64,000 bases of DNA from Crocodylus rhombifer (GCA_038503035.1 JAVSML010025210.1:26044-90043), one strand, 5' to 3'; counted from the first letter of the stretch, positions 47,013 to 57,864 are shown. The notes: generated by a model from the sequence alone, not told the origin. Translations and numbers: made by a program.

Positions 47013-48179
47013 AGTGGAGACATGTGCCCCCCTTCCTACCACCACTTCCTTTAAAAACAAGTGAAATTCCTTGCCCAAAACAATCTGTTAATGCTAAGTA
47101 GGCTTGGGCGGGAGTGTCTTGTATTCTTCCAAAACATCAAATACTTTAAAAAAGGAAATCTAAAGCTAAAGTAAAGCAAATGTAAACCTCTGGAATTCAG
47201 GAAACCCAAACTTAAAGCAACATCTCCCATAATACACCCCTTTATAGCCTTAGCTTTCCCCCCTGAACAATGCCTCAACTCATCTCCAGCAAAGATCAAA
47301 GTGTCTTTTAGAGCCTGTAGAAGACTACAGAGAAAGTACATAATGTGAGGGAATCTCTTCAGGCCTTGTGCTCACTGGGATACAGATCAAGTTTAGATCT
47401 GGCTTGGACTATGTTTTTGTATCATTGTAGCTCTTTAGGGGTGGCATTTTTTCTACTGCAATACTGGTAAATCAGTACAACCCTTAGCATAGGAAAACTT
47501 GTCTAATACTGGTGCTACTCTTTCCCTCAACCCGTGCTTCCAGCCATACTGTATAAGCAGATTGTTCTGCCTGTTACATGTGAATGAGCTGAGAACAGTT
47601 CATATGCAGAAAAGCTCCAACTTCAATACTCCTTCATTCAGGGTTAAAGTTGGAGCAGGTCTGCTGCATCTGAATCATTCTCAGCTCATTCACACATATG
47701 CTGCTGCCCTTTTATAAACATTGGTTTTACTTAAACACAGCAGGCATCCCATGGGATAGCTCCTGAAGTGGGTCTCAAGCTCCTCTGCGATTCTTGAGCT
47801 AAGGATCTTTCTACCTATCTCCAAACAAGCATCCAGTAAAGTGCTGCTTATGAAAGCTATGCATCTGTGATTTAGTTGGTCTGTAAGGTACAGTCTACCC
47901 TGCCTTCTGCCTGACTTAAGACTAAGGCTAAAAACAGAGAACAGGTTTATCTGGGAGTTGGAGGGGGTTGGGGGTTTGATTGTTCTGGGCTTTGACATGG
48001 GTGGGGGGGAAGCAGTTATTTTCACATAGGCTTCAACAGCAGTTAACTCAAATTAGCCCTAATTTTCCTGGAGAGAATTTTTCTGGACTAATAAAACCTC
48101 CCATGGTTTAATACTTGAGTTAAGGAAGCCATTCAAGGCAAAAGGGCATCCTTCAAAAAACTGGAAGGCATGCCCAAAT
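47013..48179. other. No gene seen apart from one palindrome
   Basis: Intergenic sequence with the inverted repeat at 47576-47700. Confidence 0.5.
47576..47700. repeat. Imperfect palindrome, about 60-nt arms
   Basis: TGTGAATGAGCTGAGAACAG (47579-47598) and GCTCCAACTTCAA match the inverse of TTGGAGCAGGTCTGC and ATTCTCAGCTCATTCACACA at 47650-47697. A few bases separate the arms. It is probably a foldback MITE. Confidence 0.75.
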
Positions 48180-48768
48180 GAGGAAAACAGGAAAGCCCAC
48201 AAACCCTAGCAATTAAGTGTAACAGCAAGATCAGGCAGGCTAAAAAAGAATTTGAGAAGCACCTAGGAAAAGATGCTAAAGTTGATAATAGCAACTTTTA
48301 AAAATTCATTAGAAACAGAAATCCAGCTAGAAAATTGTTGGAACCATTAGATGACCAAGGTATAAAAGATGATTCAAGGATCATAAGGCCATAGCAGAAA
48401 AGCTAAAGAATTCTTTGCGTTCTTGTTTACTACAGAAGGTACTGGGGAAATTCTCATGCCAGATCAATCCTTTCTAATAGATGGGCCTGAAGAGTTGGGC
48501 CACACTGATGTGAAAACAGAGGGAATTTTAGAACAAATTGATAAATTAAATAACTAATAAGTCACCAGGACTGGATGGCATTCATCTATGATGAACTCAA
48601 AAGTGCAACTGCCGAACTGCTGGCAATAGCACGTAACCTATTGTTATAAATGGCCTCTGTGCCAAAGGACTGGTGGGTGGCCAACATAACACCTATCTTC
48701 AAAAAGGGCTTCAGAGGTGATCCTTGGAACTACAGACCAATGTGCCTCGCTTGCATCCCTGACAAATT

Positions 48769-49118
48769 CAGTGGCGATGCATGGGGGGGTACATGTGCAC
48801 CCCCTGATCAGCCATGCTTGCCACCTAGGTGATAGACGGTGGGGGACAGGTGGGAGCACCGGTGCCTCCCCACAAGTGCCAGCCAATTGCTGCAGTCACT
48901 CCTAGAAGTGGCTGCAGCCAATCCTGGAAGCAGCTGCAGCAATCGGCCACAACAATCAGCTGCGGGGAAACTCCCTCTGGGCAGCATGATCTGCCGCAGC
49001 CCACCCCCCCCACAGACAGCGAGATTGGCTGTGGGAGATGCCCTCCAGGCAGCAAGACTGGTCACGGGGGGGGGCACATGCCCCCCCTCCCCGACTAAGG
49101 CAGCACCAGTCACCCATG
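48769..49118. mobile_element. hAT MITE with perfect 8-bp TSD, inside old LINE
   Basis: GACAAATT flanks both sides exactly (48761-48768 and 49119-49126). The left end is CAGTGGCGATGCATGGGGG, and the inverse of the right end is CATGGGTGACTGGTGCTGCC. Both carry an inner GGGGGGG.ACATGTGC-type palindrome. The 350-bp interior is GC-rich and non-coding. Confidence 0.9.
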
Positions 49119-49924
49119 GACAAATTGGTAGAATCTAGAATTGAAATTAAAATCAACAGTCACCTGGATTTGCTGGGGAAGAGCCAGCATGGTTTTTAAA
49201 AGGGAAATCCTGCCTCACAAATCTGCTGGAATGACATGAGGATGTTAACAAGCAAGTGGACAACGCAGATCCATTTGACATTAAACATATTTGGACTTTC
49301 AAAAAGCATTCAAAAAGGTTCCTTACCAAAGGCTTTTAAAAAAAAACTGTACTGCCATGGGTTGGAGGGACGGTTCCTTTCTAGATTTAGGGCTTGTCAA
49401 ATGATAGAAAGCAAAGGATAGGGCTTACAGGGATATTTTTCAGGATGGAGGGAGGTCAAAAAGGGAGTCCCACAGAGATCTGTGTGGTGCCCACTTTTGT
49501 TCAATATTTTTGTGAATGACCTGAAAATGGAGGTGCACTGTGAAATCTCCAACTTTGCAGATGATACAAAATTATTCAGGATAGTTAGGTCCCAAGCTGA
49601 TAAAGAGGAGCTGCAGAAAGATCTCACCAAGTTAAGTGAGTGGGCAAAAAAATAGAAGATGACCTTTAATGTCAATAAGTGCAAGGTAATGCACCTGGGG
49701 AAAAATAACCTGAACTATAAGTACTCAATACTGGGTCCTGAACTAGCTGTTACAACTCAGGAAAGGGACCTCGGAGTCATTGTAGTTCGTTCTCTAAAAA
49801 TGTCAGCTCAATGTGCAGCAGTAACCTAAAAAAGAACAAAATATTGAGCATCATTCAGAATGGAATTGAAAACAAAATGGAAAACATCATTATGACATTA
49901 CACAAACCCATGGTGTTTCATGCA

Positions 49925-50148
49925 CATAGATCTGTGCAATGATAAATGAACTCCATTTGGATCGCAAGAACTCAAATCTTTATTAGAAGAGTTGTGTGCT
50001 CGGTGCTGCTGCTTGCAGCCATGTGGTACAGTATATGCTTAGAGCTTTGCAAAATTCTTCAAGCATCTGAGTTCCTGGTGTAACCTTCCAAATCTTCCCC
50101 ACTATAACTTGCATTCCAATCTGCAGGAACATGGAGGTTGTTGCACAG
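49925..50148 (-). mobile_element. Unclassified insertion in the old LINE
   Basis: The LINE reads well up to CCCATGGTG (49909) and again from CACATCTTGAATAATGTGTG (50157). Between them is about 220 bp of unrelated sequence, with TGCACA at both edges (49921-49926, 50152-50157). On the minus strand it has a short open frame ending in THR-rich STQLF, followed by AATAAAGATTTGAG (a polyadenylation signal). It could be an LTR piece or a retroposed 3' end. I do not recognise it. Confidence 0.35.
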
Positions 50149-51792
50149 GGTACAGCCACATCTTGAATAATGTGTGCAGTTCTGGTCCCCACATCTCAAA
50201 AGGATTGCTTAACTCCAGTCTTAACCTCAAAGGAATCTGTGATAGATCTGGTACTGAGAGCCACCACCCACATACCATCATGGAGCAGGCAAAGAACAGT
50301 GATGAATTTCAGTGGGCATCTGTACTTCAGAAGGATCCTCCACAGCACTTCTCGGTTGACAGAGTCATAGGCTTTTATGAGGTCAAAGAAGGCCAGTAGA
50401 TTTATGCTGTTCCAAGAAGTTTTTCTGCAGCTGGCGAGCTTGGAAGATCATATTAGTTGTGACTCTTGATGCCCTAAACTCACACTAAGACTCTGGGAGC
50501 AGCTCTTCAGCAAGTGGAAGGAGACAGCTCAGGAGCATTCTCGCAATGATCTTTCCTGTGGTGGACAGCAAGCTGATCCCTCTGTAATTTCCAGTCAGAC
50601 TTGTCTCCTTTCTTGAAGACTGTCACAATGATGGTGTATCTGAAATCATCTGAGATCTCCTCATCATTCTAAATCCTTAAGAGGAGGGCATAATGTCAGC
50701 TCCTCTCCCCACTGCTTGACGAGTTCAGCAGGGATTCCAGAAGCTCTAGAAGCTTTATTGTTCTTCATTTGCTTGTTGGCTTTCCTCATCTCATCAAGGG
50801 TTAGAGGGATTCTGAGATCATCTCTGACTGGATATTGCAGGACAGCATTGAGAACACTCTTATCAAAAACAGTCTCAACTGAGAAGGTCTTCAAAATACT
50901 CCTTCCATAACGCCCCTTTCATTGTTCAGGTCTCCTCCATCTTTATATCTCAAGGGGGTTAGTCCCTGAGTGCTCAGATTGTAGATGGCTTTGATAGCAC
51001 TGAAAAAACCATGCATATTGTGGATGTCAGCGAGATGTTGAATCTCCTTCTTCTTGCTTTCCCACTGTCTGATCTTCATATTGTGGGTCCTCCTTTAGAC
51101 CTCTGCCTTAGCTTGTTGGAGACTTAATTTCTTTTGCTTGGAGTTGGTGTTGTTCTGCCAAGCACAAAATGCCTTGCGCTTGCAGTCAATCAACTCTTGG
51201 ATCTCCTAGTCATTCTCATCAAACCAGTCTTGATATTTCCCAGTAGACATAGTCAATCAGGTGCCAACACTCAGATCACAGATGTTGCCATGATGTCTTG
51301 TGCCTGTTTTTCTGGCAGAACAGGGTGTTTGTGATGGGGAGTCAGTGTTTCACACATTTGGTGGAGGATGCTGTTGGAATTGACCAGGCTCTTTCCTTGC
51401 CAATGGTTCTGTTTCAGAGGTTCAAGTCCCTTCTGACTCTGGCACTGAAATCACCAAAAACAAGTCTGTCTGCCTCTGGAGTGTCAGAAAGGACTTGTTC
51501 AAGGCTGGTGTAGAATTCCTCCTCGGTTTCATCAGCAGTGTCAAGAATCAGGGTATATGCATTGATGACAGTGGCATATTGGCTCCCCGCCACTTTAAGA
51601 CAGAGAATAATGAGATGCTCATTAATTCTGAGAGGGAACTTATTGAGCTGGTTGATGAGTTCAGTCTTGATGGAAAAACCAACACCATGAAGTTCGCATT
51701 CTCCTTCCTGTTTACCCTTCCAGAAGAAGGTATAGCAGCCCCCATGTTCTTAGAGCTGCCCATCTCCTGCTCACTGGGTCTCACTCAGTCAG

Positions 51793-51848
51793 TGTTGCAA
51801 CTGGGCATGTGTTTCCAGGCGGGTGGAAGGCTCTGGATTCTTGCTGTG
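51793..51848 (+). repeat. Left arm of 56-bp perfect inverted repeat
   Basis: Begins TGTTGCAACTGGGCATGTG and ends GATTCTTGCTGTG. It is the exact inverse of 53013-53068. In the element's own frame it lies within the endonuclease N-terminus. Confidence 0.95.
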
Positions 51849-53012
51849 ATGCTGTGTCTCCTGAGTTCTTGAGCCATAACTGCAGTGTGGCACTCTGGGG
51901 ATTCACTATTAGGACTGCCCGTGAGGTTCCTGTTGTTCCAGGTCCCAAAATTGATTGTGTGTCTTCAGTAATTTCGACCACAGTAAAGGTGATCCCACTG
52001 GACATGGTTATTCAGTCAGGAAGAAAACAGACAAGTTATATTTAGGGCACCTTTTCTAGCCCCCTCTCCATGTGGGATGAGCAGAGAGGATCCTGAAGAG
52101 AATTGCTCAGTAGCAGTTACAGCTGCCAAATCACACTCCTGCCAAAACCAAGACCACCCTGACCACATTCATTGAGCTCCAGTATGATGATGCTGTAGTT
52201 AGTGCTCACTCAGAAGCAGACCTTCAGGCACTTGTCTACTTTTTCACCAAGGCATACAAGAAAATGGGACTGATGCTTAACATTCAGAAGACTAAGGTTC
52301 TCCATCAACAAGCTCTTAATGAACAGTCCCCAGCTCTAGTAATTCAGATTTAAGGTGAGACTCTGGAGAACATTATTTCCCATATCTCAAAAGCCAACTC
52401 TTGCAGAAGGCTGACTTCAATGAAGAAATCCAACATTGCCACAAATGTACAAAAGCAACATTTGGACACTTGAGGAAACAGATTTCCAAAGATCATGACA
52501 TCAATCCAAAACCAAGCGCATTATTATCAAGCAGTTGTGATCCTTGCTTTACTGTACAGATCTGAGATATGGCCAACATACAGGAGACACATCAAATCAT
52601 TGGAGAAATACCATCAATGTTGCCTGCAGAAGGTCCTTCGAATCCAGTAGGAAGACAGATGCACCAACATTAGCATTCTCTTGCAAGCAAACACTATGAG
52701 CACGACAGCAATGTTTATCTGACATCAACTTTGGTGAGCTGGCCATGTCATCTGGATTTCCAATTCCAGACTCCCAAAATAAGTTTTATTCTCCCAGTTC
52801 AGTCAATGCATACATTCAAGAGGAGGACAGAGGAAGTGCTTCAAGGACGTCCTCAAGGCCAATTTTGAAAAAATGAAACATTGACATCTACTCATGGGAG
52901 ACTATCACCCAGGACCACGCAAATGGAGAAAGATTCTGTTGCAAGTACTTTGAAACCTTACAATGACAACAGGAGACAGAAAAGCAGGAGTGGCAGAAAC
53001 AGTGTTGCAGAC

Positions 53013-53068
53013 CACAGCAAGAATCCAGAGCCTTCCACCCGCCTGGAAACACATGCCCAGTTGCAACA
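53013..53068 (-). repeat. Right arm of 56-bp perfect inverted repeat
   Basis: Begins CACAGCAAGAATCCAGAG and ends TGCCCAGTTGCAACA. In the element this is the proper C-terminal region just before the zinc-finger-like end. Confidence 0.95.
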
Positions 53069-53194
53069 GAGTCTGTCAATTCCCGATTAGCCTCATCAAC
53101 CATATTCAGACCCACAAATAGGACAATCATGTATGACAGTCATCCTTGACTGTGAGGGTCTGCCAGAGAAGAATAACTATTGAAGAGAACGGTT

Positions 53195-53925
53195 GCAGAT
53201 GTTTCCTTGGGCATCTCTAAACTTATGATGGTGGATGTCTAAGAGGGTACTGAATAGGAGATAGATCACTCTAGATCAGGGGAGGGCAAAAGGACAGATC
53301 CAGCTGGCAGCTGGATTCCATTTCCCAGCAGCCCCTGCTCGCATCGCTGCAGCCAGTTTCCATGGAGACCCCAGCAGCAGCGGCACCATGACAGCATCGG
53401 GTCAGGGTTTCCATGGAGACTGGCCCCAGCAGCACTGTCAGGGTGTGTGGCTAGCCAGGGCTGGCAACTTGAAGTGGTGGCCGCGTGTTGTGGAGCTGGA
53501 GCAAAACCATGATCTGCTGCCCACATGCCCCTATCTAGGGCATGTGGGCAATGGATCGGAGCTCTGCCCCGGCTCCAGATCACACTGTCACTGCTGTAAG
53601 ATCCCAGCCCCGGATCAGCTCTCTGCCCAGCTGCACACCCTGCCAGCATTGCGGAGGCCGATTTCCATGGAAACCCTTGCCCTGCGGTGTCACAGCCCCG
53701 CAGCTGCTGGGGTCTCCATGGAAACTGGCTGCAGCAACGCAGGCAGGGTCTGCTGGGAAAAGGAGTCTGCCATGGGCCCAATCCAGCCTGTGGGCTGGAC
53801 TCTGCCCACACCCATTCTAGATATATCTGGTTCATGCTTCCCCTCTATAACATCCACTTCTGATGCTGTTGGAGATAGGATGCTAGTTTGACCTAGTATG
53901 GCATTTCTTACGTTCTTATATACTC
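53195..53925 (-). mobile_element. Antisense repeat unit split by a hAT MITE
   Basis: On the minus strand, AAGAACGTAAGAAATGCCAT (53924 downward), CTAGGTCAAACTAGCATCCT and TCTCCAACAGCATCAGAAGT are followed, after the hAT element 53277-53814, by TGATCTATCTCCTATTCAGT, ACCCTCTTAGACATCCACCA. The two halves resemble a widespread reptile repeat beginning with ACATAAGAA..GCCATACT. I cannot name the class. Confidence 0.55.
53277..53814. mobile_element. Foldback hAT-like MITE, 538 bp, with 8-bp TSD
   Basis: Starts CAGGGGAGGGCAAA and ends TCTGCCCACACCCA. Flanks are CTCTAGAT (53269-53276) and TTCTAGAT (53815-53822), 7 of 8. Most of the element is an imperfect palindrome: GCAGCCAGTTTCCATGGAGA with CCCCAGCAGC near 53347-53376 is inverted near 53699-53733 (CTGCTGGGGTCTCCATGGAA), and the centre near 53520-53550 reads GCCCACATGCCCC / GGGCATGTGGGC. 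It is GC-rich and non-coding. Confidence 0.85.
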
Positions 53926-54068
53926 AGGATGGGACAGTGGGCTTGCACTTCTCTAGGATCCCAGGTTTTGTCCCTGGAGAAATCCAAAAAGAGAAAGAGA
54001 GAGAGAGAGTGTGCACGCATGCACAGGTATACCTATTTGCCTCTGTGCGTACAAGTATGCATCTCTGT

Positions 54069-54455
54069 GGGTGTGTCTACATACGCATTCACGCCAACTT
54101 AAATTTACTGGACAGTAAGTTACTGCGCAGTAAGCAGGAGTAGGTGGGCAACTATACAAGCAGGTGTTAAAGCGCATTAACGCTGCGTGTGGACTGACTT
54201 GGGACTAAAATTATTCCCAAGTCAGTTCACGCACACAGTGTTACTGTGAAGTAAGTTGTCTACATGTGTGTTACTGCGCAGTAACTAATCAGGCGTAAAT
54301 TTGATACCTGCATGATGCAGATATCAAATTTACACTCAAGTCAGCATAAGTCACCATATGTACTGCACAGTACAGGTGTGCACGTGTAGACATGCACCTG
54401 TACTGCACAGTAATTTTGGTTACTGCGCAGTAAATGTGCACATGTATATGCACCC
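54069..54455. mobile_element. MITE with seven TACTGNNNAGTA palindromes
   Basis: The ends GGGTGTGTCTACATACGC and the inverse of the right end, GGGTGCATATACATGTGC, are related. Inside are three exact TACTGCGCAGTA palindromes (54121-54132, 54272-54283, 54421-54432), two TACTGCACAGTA (54361, 54401), one TACTGGACAGTA (54106) and one TACTGTGAAGTA (54242). A separate hairpin, CTTGGGACTAAAATTATTCC plus CAAG, lies near 54200-54223. Non-coding. Confidence 0.75.
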
Positions 54456-55379
54456 TGCGTGTGTATATTTCTTGATTTATAATGCACTTGTAAAAATATC
54501 TGAGATAAAACATATTAACCACTACATAATTAAATGATTAACTAACTGACTCATGATTACCTGGAACACTAAAAATTATACATCTCTAAACAACAGAAGA
54601 AACCCATCCCAAGTATGTATTGAGGTAAAAGCCAGCATAAACATAAGAGTCTTGCAATACATCCCAAAGGTCAACATCCCTGGGCTCTGTTGCACCAGTA
54701 GGGGTAAGATCCAGAGCTAATGTCTTTTCACAAAACATCCACAGCTCCAGATGCTCAGATCTGGAGCTGCTGGCTCTCTGGCCTTATCTGATCTTAACCA
54801 TTCATAGAAGGAACAATAATTCGATAGCTAGATATTCCATATAAATAATACAAAAGAATGTTGTGTAATTAAGCTCTGGTAAGCCAAGAAATACCAAAGT
54901 TAAGGTTGCTCGCATACGTTTAACTCTATTCCCTTATGATATAATGTTTACTTACACACAGCATCTCAAATAACTTAGTTAATAACAAACAACCTTTTTC
55001 AATAACCTCTGATAACCTCTAGTATTTTCTCTTTCAGTTGGACAGAGTCCACAAAACAAGATGAAGAGCACTGCCTGCTTATTGCTTCTCAGACTGTGTA
55101 TTGCCTTACCAGTCACTGAAAAACAGCACATAATTGTGTAGTAAAGTATGCAAACAAGGGCCAGAGTAAGGTCGGAGCAGGCACACTTAGGTTTGCTTGT
55201 TCCTGCCTTTGAGTGCTTAACCATACAATTGTAATGTTTTTCTGATGTATTTTTTAAATAACTTTCAAAAGAAGAGAACAGGGTAAGACAAGAGTCCTGT
55301 TCTTTGTAATTTTGTAGCAGGGCCATAAATGTCTCAGGGAGTTACTACAGATAACTGAGGCCAGGTCTGCAGCTCAGGC
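54456..55379. other. No gene seen
   Basis: AT-rich sequence without a supported feature. Confidence 0.5.
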
Positions 55380-55580
55380 TTCTAACACAGAGCATGTGAG
55401 CGTGGGGCCCAAGACCTCTGGCCTTGGGGCTTACACGTAGGATACCTGCCAGAGATTTGGGAGTACCTAAAACCCTGGACTGATGAGTCTGGGAGGTAGG
55501 ATACTCCTTGTCACCACAAACTTGAACAGTTCAGCTCTGCTAAGTCCAAATCTGGAACTCCATTCAGAACTGTTTTGGCC
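55380..55580 (+). repeat. Third copy of the body at 15600-16265
   Basis: GGGGCTTACACGTAGGATAC, CTGCCAGAGATTTGGGAGTA, CTGGACTGATGAGTCTGGGA, GGTAGGATAC and GAACTGTTTTGGCC follow in the same order as in the copies next to the U1 heads. No U1-like sequence is attached here, so the body moved or was targeted independently. Confidence 0.6.
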
Positions 55581-56949
55581 CCGGAAGGATTTTTTTTTTA
55601 AGCAGTACCAACCGGAGGCTCTCATGCACCAAATTTATAGTATCAAAACTGCATTTCAGTGCCACAGCTTGTTTCACTCCAGGAGTGGCTTTAATCTCTG
55701 AGTTCAAAGGGTAGTATTACCAAGGTGATGGCATTCACATTACGGGTGATATGTCCTATATGTAAAGCACTCCTACTGTAGACATAGTTTGATTGTTTTG
55801 TTGGCAATGGAAAGGTGACAAAAATATGTGATACTTCCATTAACTTCCGATTTCCATGGTTTTGGGACATGCTTAATTATGCAGCCTGAACTGTCATTAA
55901 CCCAGGTTTTGTCTCGGCTAATGTAGGCAAACAGTCCCTGAAATGCTCAGTACTGCACATCTTGTACCCTCAAAACAAGAACTGCTGAACGTGAACATGC
56001 TGCAGCAGCAGCTTTGTGTCCCACACCTTTGCTCCAGTCAACATGCTTCTTAGGAGACCCCTCACCTTCCCAAGAATTCCTGAAAGCGGGAGACTCCAGC
56101 TCAGCTCTACTTACTCCCATGTAATTTAGTATAAACTTTATGGCCATGAGTTTAATTAAAGGGGGGACTGTACTGAAGTGGTGAAGCCAAGAATGAGTTG
56201 TACAGATCATGGGCACCAAGTACCCCTTTGTGTTGCACACACAGTCGTGCACTCTGAACATCTGCCGCAGAACAGCTGCCTGAGGCTTGTTTAAACACGT
56301 TATTGATGCTATTTCCATATCTGCTCCTTGTATAGGAACCGTGGCTCACCCCATAAACCCCGCTAAACACATTCTGAGAAAGAGCACTCAGGCAGCCCCC
56401 TGCCATTGTCTCTCTCTACAGAACAGCTCGAGAGCTTGCTATCCACAAGGCCTGGAAGCAGGTGCATCTGCTGCATCCGCTGGAGTCCTTTTCCCCATGC
56501 TATGAAAACCACCACTTCTCCACCCCCCTGAAATCGCGGGTTATCTAAACAACTGTCTGTCACCAGCCTCCAAGGATCAGGGGCCAGGGCAGCAACACCA
56601 GGAACAGCCCCCAAGTTCATCGAGTTTCCTGCTCTACTCACTAGTTTACCTGGCTGCACTCTGCCCCTGAAGAAGAGCAGTGCACAGGTCCTGTGTGCCC
56701 TTGCGGCTGGTGCCAGTGCCCCCAGCGCAGACGCCCGCCCCTTCCAGCCCAGTCCCGGGTGACCGCAGGCCACAGCAAGGGGTCTGTGTGCAGCCACCTC
56801 CAGACAATGGGCTGGTCAGGCCTCACAGGAGCACAGCAGCCCCAGCAAGGCAGGACCGGCACAGTAATGTAAACTGCTGCAAAAAAATCACAAGACTCGC
56901 AATTTCTAAGTCAAAATAACTCCAACTCATGATCTCCTGAAAGAACCCT
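55581..56949. other. No gene seen; distal upstream region of CITED4
   Basis: Mixed composition rising in GC toward the right. No repeat or coding sequence is supported. Confidence 0.45.
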
Positions 56950-57689
56950 CAAATCTAGACTTTTTTCTTCTGGTGCGTGGTGGGGAAGGGAGCGGGGGAG
57001 CAGATCAAGGCTCCCATAATGAGGAAGGGAATGGGACAGGGGCAGGGGCTGGGGGGAATGGGGCCCTGGGGTCAGGGCAGGTCATGTGACAGAGCCCCGA
57101 GAGGCTTGTCCAGAGCAGGGGGGGCATGGCTCCCCACAGGTGTGCACACCCCTGAGGGAGGCATGGGGGCATACGCCCCTTGGGACTGTATGCAGCAGTA
57201 AGTATGCAGCTTTGCCCCAGGAGCTCCGCCCTGTGACACCAGGCAGCCAGCAGGCAGTTTGGCTGTGCACCTCCCCTCCCCTCCCGGTGGGTGGCAGCGC
57301 AGCTCCCAGGGCAAACGCACCAGGGCACAGAGCCCCAGCCCGCCTCTGCCCGGCGGGGGATACATGCCAGCGACGTCTCCCGCCGGGGGTGCACGCACCT
57401 GCTGGGAGCTGCACCCCCGCGTCCCCCGCGGAGCCGCCCGCGGCTGTTACACAGCCCGCCACGGCGCTGGGGCCCCATTCACCGCAGCCGCTTTCCCCTC
57501 CACTTGGGGGGGGGTGCGGGGTGCGCGCGCGCTCACACCCAGGGCACGGCCGTCCCAGCCCTGCTGCAGCCCCTCACTCCTGACCCACAGCACCCCGTAC
57601 CCTGCCAGGGCAAGGGGGACCCCCGTCACAAACAGCCCCCCACAAAACCACCCGGAATCTCATGATTCACGGGCCAAATCTCTTGATTT
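56950..57689. other. GC-rich upstream flank of CITED4; possible MITE at 57080-57220
   Basis: GCACACCCCTGAGGGAGGCA and TGGGGGCATACGCCCC resemble the interiors of GC-rich hAT MITEs elsewhere here, but ends are not found. Open stretches on both strands are composition artefacts. Enhancers may lie here but cannot be read by eye. Confidence 0.4.
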
Positions 57690-57812
57690 GGAAGAGTCTG
57701 CCCCGTGATCTCGGACGGCCCGGCGGCGCCCCCCGAGGGCATCGGCGCGCGGCGCCCGCGGCCCCGCCCAGCCTCCGCCCCCGGCGCCGACGCGCCGCCC
57801 CCTCCCGCGGCC

Positions 57813-57864
57813 CCAATGCGGAGCGCGGGGCGGGGCTGCCGGCCCCGCCCACCCGCGCTATAAG
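57813..57864 (+). promoter_or_regulatory. CITED4: CITED4 core promoter: CCAAT, GC and TATA boxes
   Basis: CCAAT at 57813-57817, an Sp1-type GC box GGGGCGGGGC at 57827-57836, GGCCCCGCCC at 57841-57850 and a TATA box TATAAG at 57859-57864 lie in the classical order and spacing. Transcription would start about 30 bases on, near 57890. This is inference from motif positions; no transcript was seen. Confidence 0.75.

Larger units (their letters stand above)
48180..50195 (+). mobile_element. Old L3/CR1-like LINE, twice interrupted
   Basis: The + strand retains weak reverse transcriptase signals. Around 48650 there is PKDWWVANITPIFKKGFRGD, then a hAT MITE (48769-49118). After it follow a motif B-like segment near 49450, CCCACTTTTGTTCAATATTT, and a catalytic-region remnant near 49555 (TTTGCAGATGATACAAAA, FADDTK). 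The thumb follows near 49670 (TGCAAGGTAATGCACCTGGG). It ends abruptly at the EN-RT element at about 50196. Stops are frequent. It is one of the oldest elements here because two other transposons sit inside it. Confidence 0.7.
50196..53175. mobile_element. Non-LTR retrotransposon (RTE/jockey-like EN-RT) with inverted 5' half
   Basis: The left part (52045 down to 50196) is coding on the minus strand. It has an endonuclease start near 51990 (GTWNNRNL), MGSSKNMGAAI and VNRKENANFMVLVF at 51770-51690, PEADRLVFGDFSARV near 51440, and an EN-RT linker at 51079-50891 (KKKEIQHLADIHNMHGFFSA). RT fingers follow at 50840-50730 (RIPLTLDEMRKANKQMKNNK), then FFDLIKAYDSVNREVLWRIL (motif A) and VKTGVKQ near 50200. 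The right part (about 52046-53175) is coding on the + strand and starts exactly where the left stops: LFS-like, then ELQYDDAVVSAHSEADLQAL (YADD box reduced to Y-DD), MLNIQKTKVLHQQ and a C-terminal CX3C...HX3H finger. So one element is split in two opposed halves. Many stops make it dead. Clade assignment is tentative. Confidence 0.85.
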
